Below, piece after piece: positions 43,651-52,789 of a stretch of DNA of 64,000 nucleotides. The notes beneath the pieces were generated by a model. The model did no database searches. It was not told the DNA's origin and worked only from the letters and a program-made list of their open reading frames with translations. This DNA comes from Bacillus massilioanorexius (GTDB lineage: Bacteria > Bacillota > Bacilli > Bacillales > DSM-1321), in contig NZ_CABKRX010000083.1 of NCBI RefSeq assembly GCF_902374955.1, forward strand, positions 147,860 to 211,859, in the 5' to 3' direction. The translations under genes and the position numbers were made by a program. Numbering within the stretch: the first letter of the stretch is position 1; every line of letters begins with the position of its first letter.

Positions 43651-45153
43651 GTGGACATTATACGAAAAAACGTCTTACTATATACTGTCATAATAATTAT
43701 TCCTACCATCATTGCAATTCTCATTTTCACACAGGTTCTAGAATCAGAAAAAAAAATGAACGTAAAAAATGAATCGCTAGAATTAGGAAAACTTCATCAA
43801 CAATATATAGAAACTCTTATTAAAGAAACCAATAAAAGCCTTGATATTCTTTCTATCGTAGCTATGGATATGGTAACGGACACGAAACAAATCGAAAAAT
43901 TACTTATTCAGACAAAAAAAACAGATAAGCGCTATGGGGATCTTTATTTCGTAGGAGCTGATGGGGTTTTAAAAGCAGGGTCGACAAGCATTTATAATGG
44001 CATAAAAGTTAAAGATAGTTATGTAAAGGCTTGTACAGATTTAAAAAAAACGTATGTTTCTAGCAAAAAAGAAACAGATACCAGAAATCAAGATTTCTTC
44101 TTTATTTGTAAACCAATATTGAAACAACATGATGAAATTCTAGGTTACATTATCGTCCAACTCAGACTAGATTATATAAAAAACGTCTTAGAACTTCTTA
44201 CACCAAATACAGAAATGAAATTAACAGATAACCAAAATCACAATATCCTATCAATTAATAGTGATAAGAAAGATAATAATTTTCAGGAAACGATTCCTTT
44301 TGAAGAAGTCTCGTGGACATTACATATTTCTAGCTCTACTAAAGACGTCGATATCAACACAAATGCATTATTAAAATTTATTATCCTCTTTTTAATTATT
44401 ACGCATATTATTTTTCTTGCAGTTCAATTGATCCTTTTAAATCGTGATGCTGCAAAACAAAAGAAAGACTATGATAACCAAAAATTAAAAATGATCGGGA
44501 CTCTCGCAGCTACTACAGCACATGAAATAAAAAATCCTTTAACAGGAATAAAAGGGTTAGTTCAGCTTCTTAGTGAAAAATATAATGATTCTAAAGATCA
44601 AATGTATTTCTCTATAATACAAAAAGAAATTACCCGAATTAATGAGATTGTTAGTGAATTTTTAGTATTAGGGAAGCCAAGTGTTCATCAGTTAGATGTT
44701 GTAGATCTTTGTAAGGTCATTAAAGAGATTCAGCCTGTTATTGAAAGTGAAGGAGTCACATACTCAGTCAATCTTAAAGTTCATCTCCCAGACGAACCAG
44801 TATATATAAATTGTATAACGGATCAAATAAAGCAAGTCATCATCAATATCGCTAAAAATAGTTTTGAAGCATGTAAACCAGGTATGACAGTATCTTTAAA
44901 TGTTGTAAAAAACAAAAAGAACGTTCTTCTCGCAATTGCAGATCAAGGAGCTGGTATGTCAAAGGATACATTACAAAAAATATTTGAACCATTTTTCACA
45001 ACCAAAAATTATGGCACTGGGTTAGGATTGTTCCTATGTAATAGAATTATTACACAACTAAATGGAACGATATCCGTTCATAGTAAACAAAATGAAGGAA
45101 CAACCATTTGTATATCGTTGCCTTTATCAGAGCTACCATTGCAAGAAGTTTAG
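43651..45153 (+). CDS. kinD: Sporulation-type sensor histidine kinase KinD
   Basis: 500-residue membrane kinase. TM1 (about 9-27), an extracellular Cache/PDC sensor (about 28-240), TM2 (about 245-268), then HisKA with phosphorylated H291 in TAAHEIKNPLTG and an HATPase domain with N in IAKNSFEA, G1 in DQGAGMSKDTL and G2 in GTGLGLFLC. B. subtilis KinD (506 residues) has this layout and feeds phosphate into the Spo0F-Spo0B-Spo0A relay to control biofilm and sporulation. Start is GTG after AAGGATG. Neighbourhood (ykvI) supports KinD. Confidence 0.85.
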   Translation: MDIIRKNVLLYTVIIIIPTIIAILIFTQVLESEKKMNVKNESLELGKLHQQYIETLIKETNKSLDILSIVAMDMVTDTKQIEKLLIQTKKTDKRYGDLYFVGADGVLKAGSTSIYNGIKVKDSYVKACTDLKKTYVSSKKETDTRNQDFFFICKPILKQHDEILGYIIVQLRLDYIKNVLELLTPNTEMKLTDNQNHNILSINSDKKDNNFQETIPFEEVSWTLHISSSTKDVDINTNALLKFIILFLIITHIIFLAVQLILLNRDAAKQKKDYDNQKLKMIGTLAATTAHEIKNPLTGIKGLVQLLSEKYNDSKDQMYFSIIQKEITRINEIVSEFLVLGKPSVHQLDVVDLCKVIKEIQPVIESEGVTYSVNLKVHLPDEPVYINCITDQIKQVIINIAKNSFEACKPGMTVSLNVVKNKKNVLLAIADQGAGMSKDTLQKIFEPFFTTKNYGTGLGLFLCNRIITQLNGTISVHSKQNEGTTICISLPLSELPLQEV

Positions 45154-45221
45154 TTATAAATCTTAATTTATTCGATAATTAAAAAGGAATGACATATTCC
45201 CAAGATTTGAGGTAGGTAAAA

Positions 45222-46427
45222 TTGAATATGAACAATACTGCTTTGAAACTCGAAAAAGCCCAAAACCAACCTGCGTATAAATTTCTATTAATTATTGGCC
45301 TTTGTCATTTGTTGAACGATTCCTTACAAGCAGTTGTACCAGCTATGTTTCCTATTCTAGAAAGAGACTTACTATTATCATTTACTCAACTAGGAATTAT
45401 AGCCTTTGCATTAAATATAGTCTCCTCTCTTATGCAACCGTTGATTGGATGGTATACCGATAAAAAACCGTTCCCCTATGCTTTACCAATGGGCTTGTTT
45501 TGTTCAATGATTGGAATGATTCTTTTAGCTATTGCACCAGCATATTCAATTATCATTATTTCTGTGATCTTAATTGGAATCGGTTCAGCTGTTTTTCACC
45601 CTGAAGGTTCCCGTGTAGCCTTTATGGCTGCAGGATCTAAAAGAGGCTTAGCACAATCGATATATCAAGTAGGAGGAAATATCGGTCAAGCGTTAGCGCC
45701 GCTTATTACGGCTCTTATTTTGATACCTCTTGGTCAAATAGGTGGTCTATCCTTTGCCCCAATTGCATTTATTGCCGTACTTTTACTACTATATATTGCT
45801 AACTGGTACTCTATACAAATAAAAGCAAATCCACCTATAAAGAAAAAAAGTAAGAAAGAATCAAAAGTGACAAAAAAAATTATAGTAGCGCTCATCATTA
45901 TTCTATTTGTTATATTCGCAAGATCTTGGTATATTTCTGCGATGACTAACTTTTTTTCATTTTATCTAATTCAGCAATATGAATTTTCCATTAAAATGGC
46001 TCAAGTCTACCTATTTACTTTTTTAATTGCTGGAGCTATAGGTACGTTTTTTGGAGGACCACTGGCAGACAAATTCGGTAAGAAAACCATAATTATACTT
46101 TCTATGCTAATCTCAGCACCAATGACCGTTATTCTTCCTTATGTATCGCCATTTTTATCTTTTGTTCTTTTGTTTATAATTGGATTTATTATCATGTCTA
46201 GTTTTTCTGTTACAGTTGTGTACGCCCAAGAACTTGTTCCAGGAAAAATAGGAACAATGGCTGGTCTAACTGTAGGTTTAGCATTTGGCATGGGGGCTAT
46301 TGGTTCAATAGCAATTGGTGGAATGGCTGATTCACTTGGACTTATTGCTACCATAAAAATAATGGGATTTTTACCTGTACTAGGTTTACTAAGCTTTCTA
46401 TTACCTTCTGATCATAGATTTCAATAA
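45222..46427 (+). CDS. MFS transporter, fosmidomycin-resistance (Fsr) type
   Basis: 401-residue major facilitator with twelve predicted helices. It resembles Fsr-type exporters: GLCHLLNDSLQAVVPAMFPI near residue 25, GWYTDKKP loop, FHPEGSRVAFMAAGSKRGLA near 125 and GGNIGQALAPL near 148. The second half carries GGPLADKFGKK. Fosmidomycin export is known for the E. coli member; the physiological substrate here is unknown. TTG 45222 is close to GAGGTAGG; ATG 45228 is an alternative. Confidence 0.85.
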   Translation: MNMNNTALKLEKAQNQPAYKFLLIIGLCHLLNDSLQAVVPAMFPILERDLLLSFTQLGIIAFALNIVSSLMQPLIGWYTDKKPFPYALPMGLFCSMIGMILLAIAPAYSIIIISVILIGIGSAVFHPEGSRVAFMAAGSKRGLAQSIYQVGGNIGQALAPLITALILIPLGQIGGLSFAPIAFIAVLLLLYIANWYSIQIKANPPIKKKSKKESKVTKKIIVALIIILFVIFARSWYISAMTNFFSFYLIQQYEFSIKMAQVYLFTFLIAGAIGTFFGGPLADKFGKKTIIILSMLISAPMTVILPYVSPFLSFVLLFIIGFIIMSSFSVTVVYAQELVPGKIGTMAGLTVGLAFGMGAIGSIAIGGMADSLGLIATIKIMGFLPVLGLLSFLLPSDHRFQ

Positions 46428-46493
46428 AAACAATATATCATTTATACAATAAGAGTACATTCTATATAATTACGCTTAAAAAAGATCAACTAA

Positions 46494-46512
46494 AAAAATG
46501 ATTATCATAATT
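46494..46512. promoter_or_regulatory. Fur-family box upstream of the ZIP gene
   Basis: AAAAATGATTATCATAATT agrees with the Fur 19-mer at 15 positions, with the central AATGATTATCAT intact. It lies 255 bases upstream of the ZIP transporter and 67 bases beyond the MFS gene. The sensed metal cannot be told. Confidence 0.4.
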
Positions 46513-46683
46513 TATTCACGTCTTTCATATACTTAATAACACAGTATTGGCTAGTAGAGTTTTACATACATCTAGATTTTAAATATGGAACAACAAACCT
46601 ACCAAAGTGTTATATTAGCATTATTAAATGGAAACGATATGCTCATACATCTACTGTAAAGGAATAATACTAATACAAACATA

Positions 46684-46730
46684 AAGGCGTCTCGAAAGTG
46701 ACTAACAATCACGTTTGAGACTGCCTCTTT
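46684..46730 (+). terminator. Hairpin immediately upstream of the ZIP gene
   Basis: AGGCGTCTCGAAAGTGA / TCACGTTTGAGACTGCCT followed by CTTTTTTG. It is a family-B repeat. It ends only 36 bases before the ZIP start, leaving little space for a separate promoter. Confidence 0.7.
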
Positions 46731-46766
46731 TTGTACAAGCAAATTTATGAAAGATCGGAGTTCATT

Positions 46767-47495
46767 ATGAGTAATGTAATAATCGGTAGTGTTCTTTCTG
46801 CCATGTCCACTGGCTTAGGTGCTTTAATTATTCTATTTGTATCTAACACCTTCACTCATCGCTTTCGAGACATTTTATTAGCTTTTACTGCAGGAATTAT
46901 GATGTCTGCATGTATGATGGGATTAATACCCGAAGCCTTAGCACAAGGGGGATTTATACCTCTATGTATTGGAATTTATGCAGGGGTAATTACACTTACA
47001 TTTTTAGAAAGTAACATTCCACATATTGATGTTAATCACTCAAATAATCATATTCAATTCGACGAAAAAGCCATATTAATTATTTCTGCCATAACACTAC
47101 ATAATATTCCTGAAGGCCTCTCAGTTGGCGTAAGTTATGCATCTACATCAAGTGATACGGGTAATCTTATAGCCTTTGCTATTGGCTTGCAAAACGCGCC
47201 TGAAGGCTTTCTAATCGCATTATTTCTTATCAACTTAAACATATCCAAATTTAAAGCCTTTCTTATTGCCACCTTGACTGGATCAATAGAGATTGTTACA
47301 GCATTAATAGGCTATTTTCTAACAACTTATGTGGAGAATCTCGTTCCATTCGGATTAGCTTTTGCTGCTGGTGCCATGCTTTTCATCATTTATAAAGAAT
47401 TAATCCCAGAAAGCCATGGAGACGGAAATGAACGAGCCTCCACCTATTCATTTATTATCGGTTTATTAGTTATGATTCTTTTACTCGGAATGTAA
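46767..47495 (+). CDS. ZIP-family divalent metal transporter
   Basis: 242-residue membrane protein with eight helices. Metal-binding signature helices are ALTLHNIPEGLSVGV type (ITLHNIPEGLSVG near residue 110) and GLQNAPEGFLIALF near 142. A central loop contains histidines (IPHIDVNHSNNHIQ). ZIP proteins import zinc, manganese or iron. ATG 46767 follows CGGAG. A Fur-like box and a terminator-like hairpin lie upstream. Confidence 0.87.
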   Translation: MSNVIIGSVLSAMSTGLGALIILFVSNTFTHRFRDILLAFTAGIMMSACMMGLIPEALAQGGFIPLCIGIYAGVITLTFLESNIPHIDVNHSNNHIQFDEKAILIISAITLHNIPEGLSVGVSYASTSSDTGNLIAFAIGLQNAPEGFLIALFLINLNISKFKAFLIATLTGSIEIVTALIGYFLTTYVENLVPFGLAFAAGAMLFIIYKELIPESHGDGNERASTYSFIIGLLVMILLLGM

Positions 47496-47504
47496 TAACA
47501 GCAC

Positions 47505-47753
47505 TTAAAGAATCCCATATTGAAATTCATTATTTCGGAAATGATTTTTAAACTTATTCATGGGACTATAATAATCTATTTTGCTTTTTTGCTTTTTTGT
47601 ATATACAAGATGAATATTTAATAAGCGATCTAAATCCTGACTATTTTGAATCGTTAACTCATGAGTTAACCCTAATTGCTTAGCGGTATATTCCATTTCC
47701 TCTCTTTTTCTCTGTATCGCGTACTCTATGTCATGTAACAGCTTCTCTTCCAT
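47505..47753 (-). CDS. Spo0E-like Spo0A-phosphate phosphatase
   Basis: 82-residue protein with an N-terminal helix, then LTIQNSQDLDRLLNIHL (about 33-49), which carries the SQxLD signature (S38, Q39, L41, D42) of Spo0E/YisI/YnzD aspartyl-phosphate phosphatases. These dephosphorylate Spo0A-P and delay sporulation. It is located 214 bases downstream of the KinE-like kinase gene on the same strand. The tail beyond residue 50 is basic and longer than in minimal family members. Confidence 0.82.
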   Translation of the reverse strand: MEEKLLHDIEYAIQRKREEMEYTAKQLGLTHELTIQNSQDLDRLLNIHLVYTKKQKSKIDYYSPMNKFKNHFRNNEFQYGIL

Positions 47754-47967
47754 GATATTTGTAACTTCCTTCCTAACTCTTTTTATTATCTATAGGATTA
47801 TTACAAACTTTTCTAAAAATGTAAATAGAATCGCAAATGTAGACAAAATAAGAAGCAAATCATCTTTCAAAAACCTTTTTTTCGACAGTCTTCAACGTCA
47901 TTTTTTACCATTATCTACCCGCCCTCTTTAACTCTCTACTTGTACTATAACTTACATAAAAGCATCG

Positions 47968-50124
47968 TTATCCTTCTACTAAATCATTTTGTCTAGGTAG
48001 TAAAATAGTGAAGGTCGTTCCTACGCTTTCTGCGCTTTCTACTTCAACAATTCCCTCATGCTCTTCGATTATTTTATAACTTACCATTAACCCAAGACCT
48101 GTACCTCTTTCCTTCGTCGTATAAAAAGGTTCTCCTAGTTTCTTTAACCTTTCTTTTGAAATACCAATACCTTCATCCGTTATCGATACTTTAATAAAGC
48201 GGTCATCAAAGATTTCTGTTACTACAGTAATCGTACCACCTTCATTCATAGATTCCATTGCATTTTTTATAATATTTATAAAAACCTGCTTAAGTTGATT
48301 CGGTTCACAAAAAATATTCAAGCCTTGTTTTGATAGATTCGTAACAAAAATAATATTGTATAACAATGCCTCTGCACTTAATAAATCAATCGTTTCCTTA
48401 ACAATCACATTAATATTTTTCTCTTCATACTGTAGCGCTTGTGGCTTTGCTAAAATCAAAAATTCAGTAATAATCGTATCGATCCGTTTTAACTCTGACA
48501 TAATAATGCTAAAGTAAGATGTAAAGTCTTCTTTTACACTGCATTGCAACAGTTGAATAAATCCCTTCAATGCTGTCATCGGATTTCTTATTTCATGAGC
48601 AATTCCTGCTGCAAGTTCACCAACTACGGTTAGAGTATCTGATTTTCTTAACCGTTCCTGAATTTCTAATTCTTCCGTTACATCCTCAATAGCCGTTATA
48701 TTTAAGCCAGAAACTAAATTTTTCTTTGAAGTAAACTCTAAGTACTTCGTTTTACCACTTTTAAATACAAAAGGAATAATCTCTTCAACCGCCTTTGTCT
48801 TTCTAGCTTTATCTATTTTTTTAAACATTTTATCTAAACTATGTCGATTCTCCGGGACCTTTTCAATTATTTGTTTTATTGTCGTCCGCAAAATCTTTTC
48901 TTTTGTATATTCGAGAATTTGTAATCCTGCTTCATTTATATCGACAATCTTATTATCTTTCCACAAGATTAATCCAACAGACAACTCATCAAATATTTTC
49001 CGAAAATGATTCTCACTCTTTCTTAGCATTATTTCCATATTGTATCTTTCGGTTACATTCCGATAAATTGTGACATTGAAATTTAATTCTGAAAGTTTTT
49101 TACTTGTAAACTCTAGTAATTTTTTTTGACCATTTCCCATTCGGAAAAACATCTCTTCTCGAACTGACCCTTTCTTACTAAAAGTTTCAAACATATTGCG
49201 ATACTTTTTATTCTTTTTAAGAATAAAATCTACAGGATTCATTCCGATTAATTGTTCTCTTGGTAATTCAAATATTCTACAGGCAACTTCATTCACTTCA
49301 AATATCATACCATTTCGATCAGTTAGTACTATTGCATCATTTGCTTCATCAAAAATACATGTAAATAACTCATTATTCATATTCGATTTTAAGGGGTTAA
49401 GCTTAGTTTCTGTTATATTTCTCAACAGACAGATAACCTGCTGCTTCTGCACATTATTATAGAGATGATACTTAAATATTATATTTTTTTTACCTATGCA
49501 GAATTCCACTACACCCGATGATCTACCTGACTTTATCGCTATGTCCCAATTTTCTTGGATCTTTTTAGTAGCATCTATATGGATTAGACTACAAAAATCA
49601 TTTTTAATAAAATATTTCCTTGGAAATTCTACAATTTTCAAAAAAGCATCATTCACATCAGCAATTGTTCTATTATGATGACAAACAATAATCCCCTCAT
49701 TAATTTGTTGATAGGCATTTAAATACGAGGAATTCATTCGATTTTTTTTATGTTTGGTTAATACAAATACTTCTTTAATAGAAAAAAAGTAATGGCCATT
49801 TGAATACAAAGCTGAAAAAGTTAGTTTTAAGTATTCACCCAATGAGTTATTTATAACCCATTCATCTTTTATACTACCCTCGCATTTTATTTGACTAATT
49901 TGTTCAAGAAACAGTTGCTCATTTATTTGTCCTAAAAGAGCATATAAATGCTTCCCAATAAACTCCTGTTTATGAATACGAAATACTTCACACGCCCTTA
50001 TATTTACATCAATAATCTCTAAATGGTCATTCGTAATGAATAAGCCTTCTTGAGAAATTTGAAAAAAATTCTGATACAAATTCAACTGATCACTACTTTT
50101 CATACAGGATTCTTCATCCGACAT
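47968..50124 (-). CDS. Four-PAS sporulation-type histidine kinase (KinE-like)
   Basis: 718-residue soluble kinase without membrane segments. Four PAS domains (about 15-125, 135-250, 258-370, 378-490) precede HisKA with H510 in GIAHEIRNPMTALKGF and an HATPase domain (NIIKNAMESM, DEGIGISKERLKKLG, GTGLGLMV). Architecture and length resemble B. subtilis KinE (738 residues), one of the kinases feeding Spo0F. GGGGGAG precedes the start. No response regulator is nearby, as expected for an orphan phosphorelay kinase. Equivalence with KinE is by architecture. Confidence 0.82.
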   Translation of the reverse strand: MSDEESCMKSSDQLNLYQNFFQISQEGLFITNDHLEIIDVNIRACEVFRIHKQEFIGKHLYALLGQINEQLFLEQISQIKCEGSIKDEWVINNSLGEYLKLTFSALYSNGHYFFSIKEVFVLTKHKKNRMNSSYLNAYQQINEGIIVCHHNRTIADVNDAFLKIVEFPRKYFIKNDFCSLIHIDATKKIQENWDIAIKSGRSSGVVEFCIGKKNIIFKYHLYNNVQKQQVICLLRNITETKLNPLKSNMNNELFTCIFDEANDAIVLTDRNGMIFEVNEVACRIFELPREQLIGMNPVDFILKKNKKYRNMFETFSKKGSVREEMFFRMGNGQKKLLEFTSKKLSELNFNVTIYRNVTERYNMEIMLRKSENHFRKIFDELSVGLILWKDNKIVDINEAGLQILEYTKEKILRTTIKQIIEKVPENRHSLDKMFKKIDKARKTKAVEEIIPFVFKSGKTKYLEFTSKKNLVSGLNITAIEDVTEELEIQERLRKSDTLTVVGELAAGIAHEIRNPMTALKGFIQLLQCSVKEDFTSYFSIIMSELKRIDTIITEFLILAKPQALQYEEKNINVIVKETIDLLSAEALLYNIIFVTNLSKQGLNIFCEPNQLKQVFINIIKNAMESMNEGGTITVVTEIFDDRFIKVSITDEGIGISKERLKKLGEPFYTTKERGTGLGLMVSYKIIEEHEGIVEVESAESVGTTFTILLPRQNDLVEG

Positions 50125-50389
50125 TTAATCTCCCCCAACCCTATATCCACCTCAAAATTTACATTATATTATAATTCTACATTTTTATGTATATTCCTAT
50201 TTTTTTTGCAAAATGGGACTATTTTCATAAAAATCTTTCGAGAGTCATTAATCTCTTTTATTAGGTTGATTAGAATTATGAGTAAAAAAATTGGTATAAA
50301 TGATTTGTGGAAAACTAAATATATATACTTCCCTAATAGATTATTCTTATCGTAAAATATCGACATTTTTATCAGAAGATAACATTAAA

Positions 50390-50432
50390 AAAAGAACGGT
50401 CTATTCATATAAAAATTCCATGAATAGACCGA
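50390..50432 (-). terminator. Terminator downstream of the sigma operon
   Basis: Perfect 12-base stem CGGTCTATTCAT / ATGAATAGACCG with an 11-base loop; minus-strand readout continues TTCTTTTTTTAA. It is 240 bases past the small membrane gene, the last of the operon. The rest of 50125-50672 shows no supported gene. Confidence 0.75.
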
Positions 50433-50672
50433 GTGTTAAATCGTTATTCAATTTTTAGGCTGTTTTCTAAATGATTGTTTTTTTACATAAGTTCGCTATA
50501 TAAGATTAATATAAAAAGGTCGATTGAAGCAGAATTTAACTCAGCCTATTCAGAGTTTGTACATAGGTAACAAGTTATGCGAAAACACTTTTTATTAACT
50601 AAATATTTTTTTCTACAATAGTCTTCATCTTCCTGGTGATTTACAACCTATAAATCACACCTACACCAGATT

Positions 50673-51032
50673 TTAATAGACCTTTTTTCTAAAAGAGAGG
50701 ACTAACAACGTAATCGCTAGTAATAGACTAACGCTAAATAATATCACAGGTAAAACAAAAATATAAGCATAGATCAAAAGTAAAAAAGAAGCAATTTCTA
50801 TCATAATGAGTATCAAGCCTATGACGAAAAACTTAATATTTTGCTGTCTAATGCTAACCCATAACTGTATTATAGCTATATTAGGTATCAAGATAATTAA
50901 CAACGCCAAAAAACCGTCAATTGAAAAAATCGTTGTACTCGCAAATAATGAAAAAAAGGCAACTGGTATTGTAGTAATATTTAAAGCAATAAAAGCAATT
51001 GCCCAAATCAGATAATATAAAAATTTATTCAT
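50673..51032 (-). CDS. Small four-helix membrane protein of the sigma operon
   Basis: 119-residue hydrophobic protein with four membrane helices (about 4-27, 33-52, 60-78 and 84-113) and a basic end (SFRKKVY). ATG 51032 is 9 bases from AAAGGAA; TTG 51041 abuts it. It follows the anti-sigma gene by 14 bases, so it belongs to the same transcript and may take part in sensing. I do not recognise the family. Confidence 0.6.
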   Translation of the reverse strand: MNKFLYYLIWAIAFIALNITTIPVAFFSLFASTTIFSIDGFLALLIILIPNIAIIQLWVSIRQQNIKFFVIGLILIMIEIASFLLLIYAYIFVLPVILFSVSLLLAITLLVLSFRKKVY

Positions 51033-51046
51033 CTCTATCAATTCCT

Positions 51047-51958
51047 TTAATTTTGTATTGTTAAACCAATTGATGCATTCTTAATAAATGGTAAGCCTTC
51101 TAGTTTTTTTAAATCACTTCCTTTTCCTGAAACAACTGCACCAATAATGGATATTTTTGAGGTGTCTAATGAACCATTCGTAGTTATTTTCTTTTTAAGT
51201 GTTTTTAATTCCTCATCAGCTCGTCGATATTTACTAGCTATTTGAAGATTTTCATAAAAAAGAGAGTAAGGATTTTCTAATGAAGTCCCGTCGTTCGCTA
51301 ACATAGAGATACCTATTACCTCATTTTCATATAGAAACTGTTGTTCATTAGATAACTCATCCAATACCTCTGAAGGATAATCATTCACCCAGAGCCAATT
51401 AACCAATACATTATCAGGCAACATTTCTTCAACTTCAGAAACAGAATAAGAGCTGTCGAATGAGAGAGCAATTTCTGCATTACTATTATCCTTAAGTTTC
51501 GAAAATTCTTGAGAGTACTTGTTATATTTCACATCAGGATGAGCAAAGCGTAATAATTTCTGACCATTATATCTGTATTTATCAAGATTTCTTTCTATAA
51601 AATACTCCATTTGATTATATTTATTTTTTATTGTCTTTACTTGAATAGGTATACCATTAATAAATTTGAATATCGGAGCTGTTGCATGAGAACCTAGTAA
51701 CTTTACTTCTTCATCCCACGGACCTACAAATGTATTTGCCCCATAAATCTCATTAATTGATTGTTCTTTAATCATTTCTCTATTCAATATAAAAGGTGTT
51801 AATTGCCATTTTATTACAGATAACATAAGAAGAGTAATCGTTGTCACAAGTATGTTCGTTATAATCATCCGCTTAAGACTGTTCGACTTTGCTTTTTTTA
51901 TTAAGTCCGTCTGCTTTGGTGAAAATAAATCATCCAAATCTTGTTCATCATTATTCAT
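51047..51958 (-). CDS. Membrane anti-sigma factor
   Basis: 303-residue protein: a cytoplasmic acidic N terminus (MNNDEQDLDDLFSPKQTD), one membrane helix (about 33-51) and a large extracytoplasmic domain. This matches the sigma-factor-regulator type (N- and C-terminal regulator domains) that holds ECF sigma factors at the membrane. No zinc-binding HxxxCxxC is seen. It overlaps the sigma gene by eight bases, indicating translational coupling. Confidence 0.82.
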   Translation of the reverse strand: MNNDEQDLDDLFSPKQTDLIKKAKSNSLKRMIITNILVTTITLLMLSVIKWQLTPFILNREMIKEQSINEIYGANTFVGPWDEEVKLLGSHATAPIFKFINGIPIQVKTIKNKYNQMEYFIERNLDKYRYNGQKLLRFAHPDVKYNKYSQEFSKLKDNSNAEIALSFDSSYSVSEVEEMLPDNVLVNWLWVNDYPSEVLDELSNEQQFLYENEVIGISMLANDGTSLENPYSLFYENLQIASKYRRADEELKTLKKKITTNGSLDTSKISIIGAVVSGKGSDLKKLEGLPFIKNASIGLTIQN

Positions 51959-52454
51959 ATGTGTTCCTCCATAATTTCTTAAACTCGAGCCGAGCTCGAT
52001 ATAATAACGTTCGAATAGTCTCCTTTTTCATATCTAGAAAAGAAGCAATTTCATCATAAGAAAGATCTAATTCATATTTTAATAAGAGCAGTTGAGCATA
52101 ACTTGGCTTCATTTGATTGATAATACCTTTTACTTCATCCGCATTTTCTTTTTTTATTAGCCATTCATCCCCCTCTTCATGATTGATAAAATGTTCAAGA
52201 AACGATTCGTCAATTTCAACATGAATTTGCCTTTTCTTTTTATTGCAAAGGTTATAGTATTCATTCACCGCCACTTTAAATAGCCAAGCGTTTGGATTAG
52301 AATGCGTCATGTGAATTTCATACGTCATGGCTTTATAAAAAGTATTTTGTACAATATCTTCCGCATCCTGAAGAGATGCTCCGTTTTTCATTAAGTAATT
52401 ACGAATCATATCATATTTGGTCAGGTATAATTGCTCTAAAAAATAATTGTTCAT
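51951..52454 (-). CDS. ECF-type RNA polymerase sigma factor
   Basis: 167-residue extracytoplasmic-function sigma factor. Region 2 spans about 10-75 (MIRNYLMKNGASLQDAEDIVQNTFYKA, NPNAWLFKVAVNEYYN) and region 4 about 110-160 (LLLLKYELDLSYDEIASFLDM with a helix-turn-helix ending in RTLLYRARLEFK). ATG 52454 has GGGTGG upstream; GTG 52484 behind AAAGGAG would add ten residues. First gene of sigma, anti-sigma, membrane protein. I did not find a convincing TGAAAC/CGTC-type autoregulatory promoter. Confidence 0.88.
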   Translation of the reverse strand: MNNYFLEQLYLTKYDMIRNYLMKNGASLQDAEDIVQNTFYKAMTYEIHMTHSNPNAWLFKVAVNEYYNLCNKKKRQIHVEIDESFLEHFINHEEGDEWLIKKENADEVKGIINQMKPSYAQLLLLKYELDLSYDEIASFLDMKKETIRTLLYRARLEFKKLWRNTYE

Positions 52455-52721
52455 ATGATGGCCACCCGTTTTTACTCCTTTCACTTATATAACAAATGAG
52501 ATGAAAAATAGTATACAAATTTTTTTATTTACGAAAAAAAATTCTTGTGGAATTTGATATGTATGATTTGTAAAAATTTATCCATGTTAATACTCTTTTA
52601 AGAACCTCGTTCTCTAACCATTTCTTTTATTCTTTATATTTTAATCATTTTCTATGTTTTCCTAACTGTTGCCTATCCTCCATTAACCATTTCATTAACG
52701 AAATAAACATATGGCATAAAA

Positions 52722-52766
52722 AAAGCTGAATGAAAAGTCTTCATTAATGACCTTACAATCAGCTTT
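52722..52766 (-). terminator. Terminator of the oxidoreductase operon
   Basis: AAAGCTGA / TCAGCTTT with a long inner arm; minus-strand readout ends in TTTTTTT. It is about 25 bases past the stop. Confidence 0.7.
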
Positions 52767-52789
52767 AATTGAACTTATTATATTAAATT

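Noticed and set aside
46585..46659. 24-codon frame between the MFS and ZIP genes
   Set aside because: No ribosome binding site before the ATG and no independent terminator pattern tied to it.
50278..50355. 25-codon plus-strand frame upstream of the KinE-like gene
   Set aside because: No ribosome binding site and composition like the surrounding non-coding DNA.
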